This document shows, piece after piece, positions 10,361 to 23,300 of a DNA stretch of 64,000 nucleotides. The notes under the pieces are model-generated. The model was given only the letters and a program-made list of their open reading frames with translations, was not told the origin of the DNA and searched no databases. Each line of letters starts with the position of its first letter. Positions within the stretch are counted from its first letter, which is position 1. The stretch comes from Miscanthus floridulus (Eukaryota; Streptophyta; Magnoliopsida; Poales; Poaceae). The stretch lies in contig NC_089598.1 in the NCBI RefSeq assembly GCF_019320115.1, positions 84,887,844 through 84,951,843 on the forward strand, written 5' to 3'. Both the position numbers and the translations under genes were made by a program.

Positions 10361-12373
10361 AGAAAGACACTAGATTGGGCAAGTTTGAGAAGAAGTATGA
10401 TGAAGGATTCTTACATGGATACTCCACTACAAGCAAAGCATATAGAGTTTGGAATTTGGCAAGTGGTACTCTTGAAGAGGTGCATGATGTTGAATTTGAT
10501 GAAACCAAGGGTTCCCAAGATGAGAATGAGAACTTAGAAGATGTTAGAGACATTTAACTTTCAAATGCCATGAAGAACATGGATGTTGGTGAATTGAGGC
10601 CTAGGCAAGTGAATGATGAAGAAGATGATCAAGTGCAAGTGCTCTCTAACTCAAATGTGTAAGTTGACACTAATCAAGCAAGTTCAAGTAGCTCACAATG
10701 TGGAAGATCAAGTGGCTAGTACATCATCTCAACCCAATGATCAAGCAAGAGATCATCCATTGGACACTATAATTAGAGATATTTCTAGAGGTGTACAAAC
10801 AAGATCAAGATTGTCTTCATTTTATGAGCACTTCTCATTTGTGTCATCTATTAAATCAAAGAAGATAGATAAAGCATTGAAGAATGTTGATTAGGTGAAT
10901 GCAATGCATGAAGAATTGAACAACTTCACAAGAAATCAAGTTTGGGAGTTAGTGGAAAGACCAAAGGGACACAATGTGATTGGAACCAAATAGGTCTATA
11001 GAAACAAGCAAGATCAAGATGGGATAGTAGTAAGGAACAAAGCAAGATTGGTAGCACAAGGATACACTCAAGTGGAAGGTCTTGACTTTGGAGAAACATA
11101 TGCCCCAGTTACTAGATTGGAAGCAATTAGAATTTTGCTAGCCTATGCTTGTGCCCATAAGATCAAGCTCTATCAAATGGATGTCAAGAGTACATTTCTC
11201 AATGGCTATATCAATGAAGAAGTATATGTTGAGCAACCTCCTGGTTTTAAAGATGACAAGAAGCCCGACCATGTGTACAAGTTGAAAAAGGCATTGTATG
11301 GCTTGAAGCAAGCACCTAGAGTATGGTATGAGAGGTTGAGGGACTTCCTACTCTCTAAAGGGTTCATTATAGGCAAGGTTGACACCACTCTTTTCACCAA
11401 GAAGATTGGCAAGGACTTGTTTGTGTTGCAAATCTATATTGATGACATCATATTTGGATCAACCAATCAAAACTTTTGTGAAGAGTTTGGAAAGATGATG
11501 GCTAATGAGTTTGAGATGTCCATGATTGGAGATTTGAGTTACTTTCTTGGTCTTCAAATCAAGCAATTGAAGAATGATACAATTGTGAGTCAAGGCAAGT
11601 ACATCAAAGACATGCTTAAGAAGTTTGGCATGAGTAATAACAAAGCCATTAGCACAACACCAATGGGAACAAATGGCAACTCAGATAGTGATGCAAGTGG
11701 CAACATGGTGGATCAAAAGTTATATTGGTCTATGATTGGAAGCCTACTCTATGTGACCGCATCAGGGCTAGATGCCATGTTTAGTGTGTGCATGTGTGAA
11801 AGATTTCAAGCCTCACCAAGAGAAAGTCATTTAAAGGCAATAAAGAGAATATTGAGGTACTTGAAGCATATACAAAATATTGGTTTGTGATATCCCAAAG
11901 GAGCAAAGTTTGAACTTGTTGGTTACTCTGACTCAGATTATGTGGGATGCAAGGTTGAAAGGAAGAGCACCTCGGGCACATGTTAATTGTTAGGAAGATC
12001 AAAGAAGCAAAATAGTGTTGCATTATCAACCACCGAAGCTGAATACATATCCGCCGGTAGTTGTTGTGTACAAATACTTTGGATGAATGCAACATTGAAT
12101 GACTTTGGAATCAAGTTCAAGAAAATGTCATTGCTATGTGACAATGAGAGTGTAATCAAGCTAACCAACAATCCAGTTTAATAAGCAAGAACAAAGCACA
12201 TTGATGTCCACCACCATTTCATAAGAGATCATCAACAAAAAGGGGACATTTACATTGAGAGTGTAGGCACCGAAGATCAACTTACCGACATATTCACCAA
12301 GCCACTTGATGAGAAGAGGTTTTTCAAGCTAAGGAATGAGTTGAACATATTGGATTTCTCAAATATGTGTTGA
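10360..12373 (+). pseudogene. Copia-2 integrase tail, reverse transcriptase and RNase H pseudogene
   Basis: Stops at 10555, 10892 (TAG for Trp) and 10991 (TAG for Trp) precede a long open segment (11003-11890) encoding the Copia RT domain: the LVAQGYTQ opening, the [11 protein letters not shown] motif and the catalytic YIDD near 11436. RNase H follows in pieces: an SDSDYVGC region with a deletion and stop near 11985, then the TTEAEYISA motif (about 12027) and the RTKHID/TKPL end at about 12200-12310. Similarity to Opie/SIRE RT is clear; the copy is non-functional. Confidence 0.85.
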
Positions 12374-13483
12374 TGCACCCCCCACTTATATGACATGCCT
12401 CTCCTTCGAGCAACCAAGGTAAAAGTTGATTGGCATGCATACATCTTTTGCTAAGGACTTGTTTAGTGCATCTAGTCATTCCTAATGTCTTATAGGCTCA
12501 TTCATGAAAATCAAATGAATTTGATGCTTGTATGGTACCACTATTGCTTCTATGCTTGACTTGATCTAGTGGTGGCATATGACATGTTTGTGGGCTTGTG
12601 AACCTAGTATTTGATCTAGAACATGAGCTATAAGTGTTTAACTCAACATGGTATAAGACAACCCTTGAAATGAGGTGTGAAGAAGCTTGTCCTTGGATCA
12701 AACCAAGTTAAATATCTTAGGCAAGTGTTCTAGATTGGACCAAATTTGGGAAAATGATCCTCACCCCATTGATTGACATTGATAATGTTAACCTATCTAA
12801 AATTAAACCTTTGTGGTCATTGATGACAAAGGGAGAGAAATTGCATAAAGATAAGGTTAATTGACATAGGGTAATTGACATGGGGGAGAGATATGAGAAA
12901 GTAAGGGGATCAATTATTAAAATTTGTTCACACAAGTAGGGGGAGCAAGCTCATAAACTTGATTTGCATTTGAATGTACATTTCATATGTATGCTTGGTT
13001 GGCATGAGTTTTAAATTTCAAAAATCCATGTGTTGTGTGGTGGATGCTAGTTGTAGGTTTGAATGATGAAATAAAAAACTAGCATGCATAGGTTAAGTAA
13101 CTAGACTTGTGTTTACTTTGTGAAAACTAGACCCTTGCTTCTAATGTTGATCTCACCGGGTATTCTAGTTTTTGTGTATGTCTAGTTACTAATGGTGCTA
13201 AGGATGGTTTATTTGGTGCACTCCGATTGGTATCACACTTCAAATGTACATCTCTTATGCCTTAGCATCATTTGGTAGACATTACTCTACCACAACTCAA
13301 TTCCATGCATATGTACAAGCTTCAATCCAAATTCTTAGCACACATGTAGGGAAGCTAATGCTACCAATATGGGTTCATGAAACTTGTCCATATCCTTTAT
13401 ATATGGTAAATATGCTTGGGCAAGCAACATGGATTCAAATGATTTTTAATTTATATTTTTGTGAAAGGGTTGTCATCAATTAC

Positions 13484-13496
13484 CAAAAAGGGGAGA
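13484..13496 (+). other. Copia-2 polypurine tract
   Basis: AAAAAGGGGAGAT abuts the TGAAAG start of the 3' LTR. The region from 12374 to here (1.1 kb) is non-coding, AT-rich internal sequence like that of Copia-1. Confidence 0.75.
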
Positions 13497-13497
13497 T

Positions 13498-14128
13498 TGA
13501 AAGCTCTAATTTGGTTTTGGTGAATTGATGAAACCCTAAGTGCTAACCTAGTTTATCTAAGTGATCATGAGATAGATAGCACTATTCCAAGTGGTGGAGC
13601 AATGGTGAAGATCATGATGATGGTGTGACCATGGTGATGATCAAGTGCTTGGACTTGGAAAAGAAGAAAGAGAAAAATAAAAAGCTCAAGGCAAAGGTGA
13701 AACTTCATAAAAGCTTTTTGGTTTGGTGATCGAGACACTTAGCGAGTGTGGTCACATTTAAGATCGATAGCCATGCTATTAAGAGGGGTGAAACTCGTAT
13801 CGAAATGCGGTTATCAAAGTGCCACTAGATGCTCTAACTCATTTCATATGCATTTAGATCTAGTGGAGAGCTAACACCCTTGAAAATGTTTATGAAAATA
13901 TGCTAACACACGTGCACAATGTGATACACTTGGTGGTTGGCACATTTGAGCAAGGGTGGAGAAGTTGGTGAAGTGGAGGAGTTGGTTTTCACTGTTTTAC
14001 AGTGACCGGACTCAGGCCACAAAGTAACCAGACACAGGCCCAGTGAGTCTGGTCATTTATAGTGGTGAAGGTGCTATGCTCGGGTCTTGACCAGATGTAG
14101 GCGCGAGGAAGTGACTGGACACATAGCC
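13498..14128 (+). repeat. Copia-2 3' LTR, truncated
   Basis: The LTR begins TGAAAGCTCTAATTTGG. It contains diverged CCGGACTC/CCAGACAC motifs related to the U3 motifs of Copia-1. It is abruptly replaced near 14128 by minus-strand Gypsy sequence, and its end is missing. Confidence 0.65.
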
Positions 14129-14177
14129 TGCCCCTCGTGGAATGGGTAGGGGGTCTTGAGCACCATCTCAAAGTGTT

Positions 14178-16277
14178 CTAGGTGTGCGCCTCACCCATGA
14201 AGTTGTGGTCTAGCGACGTGGTCAGCCGCGGCCACCATCTGCTCCCCGTAGCGCTACCGGTCCTTGTTCCTGTCGCGGTGTCACTAGGACAAGGCAGGGT
14301 CGTCGCCGCCATCACCACCGCTGAGGTGACCGATAGCCTTGGCTTTGCCGCTGAAGTTGGTCTGGACGACGTCCTCGCCGGTGGCGTACTAGGTGGCGAC
14401 ATCCAGGAGCTCCCGTGTCGTGCATAGGGTCTCATGGCCAAGCGTGTGGATGAGTGCCTCACAGGTCGTGCCACAGATGAAGGCGTTGATGACATCAGCG
14501 TCGGTGATGTTGGGAGCTCATTGCGCTTCTTGGAGAAACGCTGGATGTACTCCCGGAGGGTCTCGTCGGACCTTTGCCTGCAGTTGCGGAGGTCCCATGA
14601 GTTCTCGAGCCGAGTGTATGTACCTTGGAAGTGGCCGATGAAGACCAAACAGAGATTGCCCTAGCAGCGGATGCTGCCAAGCTCGAGCTACTCGTGCCAA
14701 GCTCTGGTCGAGCTTAACAGAAGCAGGGGAAGGTACTAGATGGCGACATCATCGTCGGACCCCTAGCCTTCATGGTGAGGCGGGTAGTCCTCTAACCAAT
14801 GATCCAGGTTGGTCTCGCCGTCGTACTTGGAGATGTGCGTCGGTGGCCAGAAATGCCTAGGGTAGGGAGCCACCCGGATCGCTGCCCCAAACGTCGGGGG
14901 CCAAAGTGATCCGGTGCGGCACCCCTGCCCTATCGCTTAGGGGTACAGGGCTACACCTGAGTGTGGTGCCTGGCTTCAATGGTGTCACGGTCATCGCCGA
15001 TCTGGTGGCGTGCAGGGGATGCCAGGGAGAAAGCTCATGCCTTCACTCCTGCCGAGGTTTGGCACCCTGGGTCCGTGGCCGGTCGGAGCTGTTGCTGGAG
15101 GTGTCACCACTGTTCCTCACTACCTGTGGGGCATGCACATCAAAATGGTCCCCATTGGGAGTGGCCATCATCTGGGATGACTAGGAGAGCATGGCGTGGT
15201 GCCGGGATGTGAGCTCTCGACCTACTGCTCGAGGGCGACGCGGAGGAGCCGCTTCACCTTGTTCAGCCGCTCGTTGGTCTTTGGGTCTAACATGTCGGAG
15301 ATGTCATCTAGGTGGCAGGCGGCGGCCACCATGTTGTATGTCACGCGAGGAAAGTAGAGGTCGCTGGGAGCCCCATGCGGGCATCATCGTCATTACCGAG
15401 AGGATGCGTGGCTCATTGCCGCGCATGGTCCTACCTTTGGTGCTCAAGCTCTACCTCAGCGGCCTCTAGGTCCACCTACCGAGCCCGTAGGCGATCCTCC
15501 TTCTCCTAGAGGTTGGCCATGCGGTTGCGAGGACTCTAGTCCAGAGGCATGAGCTCGGGTGCCTCCTCAGCAAGAACCTCGTCATCGATGTGGTCGCACA
15601 TGTAGGGCGGTGTGTAGCAGTCGATGCCATCGAAGTCGTACTCTGAGCCATTCCTTGAAAGGATCTCGAGAAGGTGCATAGTGATGAGATGTCGGTCCCT
15701 ACTGCACCGGAGATGATGGTGCTTTGCGGTGCCTCGCGACTGATGAGGTGCTCTAGCTCCATCTAGAAGGGCGCCGCCGCATTCTAGATCCCAAAAGGTA
15801 GGTCTAAGAGGTAGTACCAGAAGCAGTCATGTAGCGGGAGCACCTCACCAATGGTGCTCTAGTGGTGGACATAAGCCAGCATGTACAACATCTGGTAGCA
15901 GTCCGACATAGTGGGATTTAGGCCCAAACCGCGTCGAATCTGTTGGGCCAGGACCTCAAGATCTGCTCCTAGAAGTCCTGGCAGAGGGGTCGACGCTGGG
16001 GGCTCATTGCCCACCGGTGTATCCCCATGGAGTGGAGAAGCTCACCGTAGCAGTCGATGACGTAGGCCAGGCTCCCAAAGTTGAGGACCTAGCCTAGAGC
16101 AAAGGCGTCAGCCATGATGGAGAACTCATCGGGGAAGCAGACACTGCCATCTGGGGAGGTGTCGCTTGCTCCAGCGATGAGGCGGGTGGTTTCAGCCACT
16201 ATAGAGTCTGAATCGCACTTGACGCTGCCCCCTACCTGGCGCGCTAGCTGTCCTAGGGTTAGAACCATGGCAAGCAT
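14178..16277 (-). pseudogene. Gypsy gag pseudogene (minus strand)
   Basis: The N-terminal part starts near 16277 and is decayed through 15466. The best-preserved part, 14648-14178, shows the Retrotrans_gag signature: an RLENSWDL segment followed by SDETLREYIQRFSKKRNELP, typical of grass Ty3/Gypsy capsid proteins. Several stops and frame changes separate the parts. No zinc knuckle or protease remains to the left. The plus-strand open frames here are shadows. Confidence 0.7.
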
Positions 16278-16292
16278 TGTTGTTCAAGTCAG

Positions 16293-17370
16293 TGTCAGAG
16301 TACGGGTCTTCGGAGGTTCGGGTGGACTCAAGAACTCAAGAATCACAGAGACGACACAATGGTTTATCCTAGTTCGGGCCAATCGGTGCCCTATGTCCAG
16401 CAGCTGATGCTCCTTATACTCAAAAGCATCCAAAATCAGGGGGTTACAATAGGGTTGTAGAGAGATTTAGTAGGAGGTTAGCTCGGTGCTAATCCTAAGG
16501 TTGTCTCACCGTCGGTGGAGTCTTCTTCTCATCGGAGAGGAGGAAGATGATGGGATACGGTAGAGGAGCTCTCGGTGCCCCTCTCTGGGTTGCCTTACTC
16601 TCAATGTTGAGCGGAGGCCAAGGAATGGAATGGAATGATCTGTCTTCCCATGATCCTCCCCCTCTAGGTCCAACCTTATCCCTTATATAACAAGATAGGT
16701 TGGGTACATGGCAGTTTAGGGGAGCGAGTCTATGGTCTACATGCGCTGGAGTCTAGGAGGGCCTTGCAGCGATGCGCTGTGGACCATGGTGGTGTCATGG
16801 AGTCAAAGAAGCCTTAGGCATCATTCGGCTGCTCTATTCTAACACTCTGCGTGTTAGGCTATGTTTGCTTGGATCAGACTCCTCTAGGTGGACCTTTTAG
16901 AGTCTTCTTGGTGGTGAAGGAGGTCGGCTTCAGGGGCTGACGTATGGGCCTGGGGGCCTCCCAGCCCCTGGAGGCCGTGGGGAAGCTTTGTCTTCTTGTG
17001 TCACGCCCCGTGCGTGACCTTATCGGGAAAGTGGCCAACAATGCTGTGCCCAAGGGGCAGCGCTGGGGTGTCCCCGAGCCTCGGTAGCTTGGGGCGCGTC
17101 TTTTTGCGCTCGGGCCTTGGCTGGCGTCGTTAGCCCGGTAGGAACCAAGGCCCAGGCCAGAGTGTTGGCGTAGATCGGGAGCCTCAGGGCTCGGGTGAGC
17201 CCCCGAGCCCCAAGCGGAGGTCGCGGCGTAGTCAGGCTCTCCAGGGCTTCTTCTCCGAGGGTGCACGCGAGCGTACCCGGTGGGTATAGCCCTCGAGCCC
17301 CCGAACGATCCTAGAGGGGTTGGTCGGGAGGTCTCCTTCGTTCGGGAACCATTGGACCCAAGGCTTAACA
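16293..17370 (-). repeat. Gypsy 5' LTR
   Basis: On the minus strand it begins TGTTAAGCCTTGGG and ends near ACTCTGACA. It carries the Gypsy signature GGTTTATCCTAGTTCGGGCC (plus-strand sense) at about 16361. A GCGCGCCAGGTAGG-type leader follows, as in many grass Gypsy elements. The open minus frame 16874-17377 is LTR sequence, not a gene. Confidence 0.65.
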
Positions 17371-17375
17371 TACCC

Positions 17376-19310
17376 ATATGTTAGGATCTCGTCAGTACCA
17401 TCTCTCTTAGCCCTTCTCTATATATCTATATTTAATTATTAATTTCTGTTGTTTTTCAAGATTTAATTTTGCCCATTACTTTTGTATGCTTATTTCTAAT
17501 TTTTGCTTGGAGATTAGCCTTCTTGAGAAGAAAATTTATATTGTTCTAACATTTTCTTAGGGAAACAACATATTTCACCTAAATATTAAATGCTAAACAA
17601 CTACTACCCATTGTTACCCAAAAAGTAGGATAAACAACCATTTAGCTCAAGACCAGTTGTTCACCACGCGTCACTTACATGCTAATTAATTGGCTTAAAT
17701 GAATATTTACATAAATAATAAAAAAGATCGAGAAAATGTTTCTATATCATTGTAGATGAATTTTGTTTCATGAGAAAAGCTGTTAGACGAGAACAATTTG
17801 TTTTACTAATTATATAGGCGGAGACTTTGCTCGTAATGAAAATAAGAGCAAATCACAAATAACATGATGAAGTACTAGAGTTTTCTGCTTCCTTTACGTA
17901 TTCATTCTAGAAGACCATTGAATCTCTTTATTTCCAAATATTTACCGTGTATGGATGGTAACCCTACTGTAGTTTTTTATTTCTTGCAATGCATATATCT
18001 AGTGTCAACTTAAAAACTCTATCTATTGAAATCACATTTACCCACTTTGTTGTGACCGTGTGTATGATAGAATGGGAGTTGCATTTTAGTTTTAAGCATC
18101 TTAATATTGTGCTAAAGTGATTCAACTTTAAAAAAAAAGAGAAAAACACATTGTACACATCGCCCACTAGGGATTGATATTCGACTCTAGTGAGGTGTAT
18201 GTTCTTCCAATTAGTGACAAAATCTTTCATTGGGAAGATGTTCTCCATGCAACAACTTCTAGGATGGATATTGGAGCAAATTGATACATTGTTGCAATGA
18301 TCCTTACATTGCTTTTGAGCTATAAGACCCATTTTGGCATAGTTTTAGGCTTCTAGCTCCAATAATTCTTGGAGTTGGTCATTCATAGATCTAAAAATCT
18401 TTGGGGCTATAGACTTATGGGTATGATGAAGACATTTGATTAAGCAATTTTTGTTAGTAGTTTAGATTGAATATATATTTAAACTATTTTATTTATCCTA
18501 CAAACTCAATTTCTCTCTGGATCTTGAAGTTAAAGCTATGCAAACGGGACATAATATGTACTTCATAAATATTTATCCTAAAGAAAATAAACAATACCAT
18601 TGACAGAATAAACAAATCGTGTACCTTAGTTGTATTGCCTAGCTTGTTGTGCCTTGAGCACAGTCAACTGATTGATTCGTATCTCTCAGCTGTGCAACAT
18701 GGGATGGCTTGGAGCTCTATCACCGATTTAGCAATTGCATTTATTTGTTGTTATAATCGACATGTTTCCGCATGTGCATATAGAAAGGCCAAACATATTA
18801 GAGTAGAATGAATTTTGATGAATAATTCATAGTTTTTGTTCCCTCAAGGTATCTTTTGAAGATAAAGGAAGTTTTATTCAAAAATAAAGTTTCGACCTAT
18901 GTAACAAATCCATATATACAACTAATTTGAAACAACGTCAAGAGTGTATAGTGGCATTCACGTATAGGAAAAATAAATCTCATAATTTTCTTTCGTTTTT
19001 TTATGAAACAATCCTTTCAGGCTTTTGTGATCAAAACCACTATGTTGGAGTCTTATTATATTTACTAGATATATGCTAGTACGTTGCACGGGTAATTTTT
19101 TTGAATTGAACCTTAGTGACCGGAAGCGGACGTGTGAGCTCCAAGGACTTCGTATTCGACGCGGACACGTGGATCCGGTCTTCATATTAAAACCGGGTAG
19201 GATGCAAACATGTGAGCGCTTAGTGAAATATGATTCATATCGGACACGGGCACATGAGCAGGGATAAGATTTGGTATCACCGGGTAGATAATGACTTTAT
19301 AGTCCTTTTA
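17376..19310. other. AT-rich sequence without recognisable gene
   Basis: No open frame in this 1.9-kb stretch shows a motif I recognise. A segment near 19065-19200 containing GTACGTTGCACGGGTAA resembles sequence dispersed in grass genomes, but I cannot assign it to a family. Confidence 0.4.
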
Positions 19311-19315
19311 GGTGT

Positions 19316-19420
19316 AGAATAGATAGATAGATAGATAGATATAGATATAGAATAGATAGATAGACAAAGATAGAATAGAGAAGAGAGTAGATATAGAGAT
19401 AGCGATAGAGATATAAAAAT
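19316..19420. repeat. (GATA)n microsatellite
   Basis: TAGA/GATA repeats with interruptions. The minus-strand frame over it (IYLSIYLF-type) is a repeat artefact. Confidence 0.9.
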
Positions 19421-19769
19421 TATAAATATATTCATTGACTCCCTGTTTATTTTTTATACATATATAATATTTTTTGAACGTATGACATAAATATTTTTTT
19501 GAACGTATACTATACATATATACCATATATAATAATATAATATTAATTAATAATAAACAAACGAGCTAAAGATATGCGCAGTTTGACCGGCGTGGACCAC
19601 ACCTGGTCAGCAGCGCTTGCCACTCCACGATTCCCTCGCCTCCCTCGCCGGCACCTCCGTGCAGCAGATGCAGCAACAGAAAGTCAGAAACCCAATTGGG
19701 TGGCCGATAGGACGGGATGGATACTCTCGTGAAAGCAGGTCGGAGCTCTCTAATTGCGTCGCCTACGCC

Positions 19770-19827
19770 ATGGCCGGCGAATCCACGTCTCGGGAGGCTC
19801 CTCCGTCGGGACCGGCGGCGAAGACGG
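19770..19827 (+). other. Possible orphan first exon upstream of the response regulator
   Basis: An ATG in good plant context (GCCATGG) opens a 19-codon Ala/Pro/Ser-rich frame ending at a consensus splice donor (GG|GTGAGT at 19828) in a GC-rich island. No downstream exon belonging to it is visible before the response-regulator promoter. It may be an alternative upstream exon or the remnant of another gene; this is weak evidence. Confidence 0.25.
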
Positions 19828-20102
19828 GTGAGTCCGGCCGCTGCAGACCTAGAAGCACCATGGGCTTAACCGTGGGCGATTCTAGGGTTGTTTGGCTGGT
19901 TTTCCACCCATCAAGAAACTGAAGCGAGCAGCAGCACACAAGCGACGAACAAAGCCAGCAAGTCTGGTGGTGGAAGCAGAGGGTAACTGAAGGCAGGAAT
20001 TAATGCTAGGGAAATTCCACATCGCAAGGATGAACACCTTCCATCTTTGCAGCCACCTGCATTCCGATCCCCGCTCCTCCCCCAATTCCCCCTTGCCCCT
20101 GC

Positions 20103-20109
20103 TATAAAT
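20103..20109 (+). promoter_or_regulatory. TATA box of the response-regulator gene
   Basis: TATAAAT lies in a C-rich setting about 30 bases before a pyrimidine-rich CTCGCACTCGCTGC start-like region. It fits a transcription start near 20135. Confidence 0.55.
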
Positions 20110-20134
20110 CCCCCCTTCCCCTCGCACTCGCTGC

Positions 20135-20334
20135 ATTGCTCTTCACCCGGAAATCGCCTCTCTCACTTAGTCACTTCGCTTTTTCCTCTGTCTCTGTTGC
20201 TCCCCGGAGGTTCTTGGACGCCGACGGAAGACATTGCAGCAGGTAAAAAATTTCGAGTCTTCTCGGGTTCCTTGCTGGGATTTGGTGGTCGGCGGTTGCT
20301 TTCTTGGAACTGATCATGTTCGTTTTCGATACAG
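20135..20334 (+). other. 5' UTR exon and 5' UTR intron of the response-regulator gene
   Basis: A non-coding exon is inferred from about 20135 to 20242 (ends GCAG|GTAAAA). The intron 20243-20334 ends CGATACAG, eight bases before the start codon. Leader introns are common in plant type-B regulators. The splice sites are consensus; the start point is inferred. Confidence 0.5.
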
Positions 20335-20342
20335 GGGAAGAG

Positions 20343-23300
20343 ATGGACGCGGACACCTTCCCAGCGGGGCTGCGTGTGCTCGCCGTCGAACACGACCGCG
20401 TCTGCCGCAAGCTCCTAGAGAGGCAGCTGAAGTATTGCAACTACAACGGTGTGTGTTCTTGCCTTCTTAGCCGCCCCTATTTCCATCCGATTCCGTCGTG
20501 ATACAATGTTAGGCCAGACGATGAATTTTTTTGGGGTGATTTTGTTTTTACGGTTGGATTCTGGTGGTGCGACGCAGCGACAATGGTGACGAACGCCCAG
20601 ACGGCGTTGGACATGCTCAGGGAGAGGAAGGACGGGAACCAGTTCGACCTGGTGATCAGCAACGTCGCCATGCCCAAGCCCAACATGGACGGCTTCAAGC
20701 TCCTCGAGCTCATCGGCCTGGAGATGGATCTTCCAGTCATCAGTAAAGCCCTTGCTCAAACTCATTTTTCCATTTTCATGCATGGCATTCTTCTGATCGT
20801 GCAGAGAATAGCAATCATGAGAATTTGTAGTACTACCATTTTTGGATGTTGTTCTGGATAGATGCATTGAATGGATTGCTTATAACTCGGTTGGCACGCA
20901 ATATCCAGTAGAGCTGCTGGTTATGAATGCTTGGGTAGGATATCAATAATTGGCACATATGCCAATCATAAGTCTTGATTTCGGGGGTGCATGTGTTCAG
21001 ATACAATCAAGCCAATAACTGTGTTACCATTTGTGTTCTAGTTTTGTATGTTACTGATTGTTCCTAGGTGCTAAGTACAGTGGAGCTGTGTACTTTTTTT
21101 TTGGTCATTTGTAGCTTCATACTTACAGTTCTTTTGTAAGCATTGCATGGAAACTAAATTTTTTGTCCGTTTTCAGTGTCCATTAGACAGTTACTGTTAG
21201 TTCATAAGTGCTAGATGATGTTGATTGACCTCTTAATGAAGTTGTTTTTGGTTTCATATGTTACAGCGCATTCATTAGCCCTATGAAAAGTAAAATTGTT
21301 TTTGTACTTGTGTGTGTCACCATTTGTTCATAGCCAAGTCGACCTCTCATTGTTTTCAGTTCTAGTTTACATATATGTTACGGTTTCCCCTATATGTAAT
21401 TGAATTTTGCTATTTGTAGTTTTGTGCACTACCGTTGGTTCATTAGATAAATGAAAATTGACTTTGCATGGTTGATGCATATCTTTTTTAACCCTAAAAG
21501 GACCATGTGTATGTTTATGTTATGTGCCTGCCAGCTATGGTCGCGAGGGAGACGCGGGGGGGGGGGGGGGGGGGGGGGGCACGGCCGAGCAAAGCAAAGA
21601 GAAGGGTTTTCCTTCTAATTCTTGCCTGATTAGATTGATGCATCTCTTCTCGTTATATAGAGAGGCTTACTTGACCCCTAAGCAAACGATCCTTGTCGAT
21701 AGGCCCATGACATAGCCCAATCACCCCTTAATTCTCTCCCAATCACTCTTGCTAAGCTTCTATATATTAGTACCTGCTAACTGCTAATGGTGTGCCCAAC
21801 ATTCCCATCAATTGGGCACCAATCTAGCCACTTTCTTGATTTGCTGCCTCTAACACTTTAACCTCTAATTTGTCCTAGAATATTTCGTAAAATTCTTCCA
21901 ATTCATGGGGCTTTGCAAGTGTTTTGAATAAAACTACATATAACTTATATATCTTAAAACTCATTAATTTAAAAGTTAATAATGTTTGTAGTTTTTAAGC
22001 TTTGACCAAACCTTGCCCAAAATGACATGATTTTGTGACCGAACGAAGTATCTTTCTTTTGGAATTGTAGTGTTGTTACTTGTTATATACTTTTCTGATT
22101 TCTGATGCAGTAAGCACCCTTTCCTGTGTCTAATTGGTCTTGGGGTAGATTTGTCGTCTAAACCATATTTTTCCTTCAGTTTTCTTGCATCTAGGAGGGG
22201 GAAAATTTACTGCATTATGATTCAAACCAGTTACCCCTTCTAGTCATAATTGAAGCTTGTCCACTAGGCTGTGGCCTATGGCTAAGTTGTAAATGCAAAG
22301 TAGGAAGCATATTAGTGAACCATTTTTTTTGAGCAAATTCGGCAGGTGCTCTGCCAATTCATTATAGGAGAAAGCAGAACAACAGATAGTGTTCAGAACT
22401 TAGTTACAACAAGAAATAAAACAAAGGAAAAATCAAAACTCGACAGTCTCCCTAGCTAAATGGAGACAGAGAACTACTCAGTGACTTCATTTGCCACCGT
22501 TTGGGACAATAGAGCTACATCCTGCATAGCCGCATCCACAATCTGTTGTGGTGATTTTGCCTTGTCAAAAATCCTGCGATAACGTTCTTTCCGAATATTC
22601 CATGCTGTATAAGTGATGATTTGGTTTCGCCGGATGGTGTCTACATTATCAGCTGTTTCTAGCAATTTGTTCCACCAGTGCTTAATATTTGTTGTGATTC
22701 CCTGGCAAAGCAGGTCTGTTTGCCCAGAAGCATTCTGGACGAGTTGCCAAACTTGTTTACTGTAGGAGCAGTTTGCCATTAGGTGGTAGTGAGATTCTGG
22801 TCTAGTGAAACACAATTTACAGATGGGGTCCGCTTGTCCGCCTCGCTTGATTATCCTATCTGAAGTTGGTAGTTTCCGTTGTAGGAGCAGCCACCGAATG
22901 AATTTATGTGTTGGTTCGACCTTGCCCTTCCAGACCCTGTTCCATCCCAAGTCCGGATGTTTCCCAATTTCTCGCACTTCATATGCTGATTTAGCTGTGT
23001 ATGATCTTGATGTTGTAAACCTCCAAGCAATCCTCCTCCTCTGTAGTCAGGGTGACATCCTGCAATTGTGCACAGAGTTGCACGAATTGGCGTAGTTCTG
23101 TGTCTGTGGTCATCTGCCTTAGACCGCGCATCCATGTCCGGTTCATGAGAGCCTTGGCAACACTTTGGTTTTTGCGGAATGCAAGCTTGAAGCAGCTTGG
23201 TGCCATGTCTTTTGGTGCAGTGCCCTTGAGCCAAATGTCTGTCCAAAATTTTGTTTTTGAACCTTTGCCAACATGTATCTCTGTGCAACACTTGAATAGC

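Larger units (their letters stand above)
5633..14128 (+). mobile_element. Copia-2: decayed SIRE/Opie-like Copia retrotransposon
   Basis: An old, formerly autonomous element in the order 5' LTR end, degenerate PBS, gag, protease, integrase, reverse transcriptase, RNase H, polypurine tract, 3' LTR. The domain order (integrase before RT) defines it as Copia. It is disrupted by Copia-1 at its left end, by a solo LTR at 7721-8965 and by a Gypsy fragment at its right end, and it carries many stops and frameshifts. Confidence 0.85.
14128..17370 (-). mobile_element. Gypsy LTR retrotransposon, 5' fragment on the minus strand
   Basis: Read on the minus strand this holds a 5' LTR (17370 to about 16293), a leader and the first part of gag. 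Pol and the 3' LTR are missing. The left boundary abuts the Copia-2 LTR with no visible duplication, pointing to a deletion that removed the rest of both elements. Confidence 0.75.

Noticed and set aside
14900..15470. Plus-strand open frames of 90 or so residues with high GC
   Set aside because: They are antisense shadows of the minus-strand Gypsy leader and gag sequence.
17964..18332. Minus-strand 122-residue open frame
   Set aside because: AT-rich single frame with no homology I recognise, no splice structure and no promoter-like sequence.
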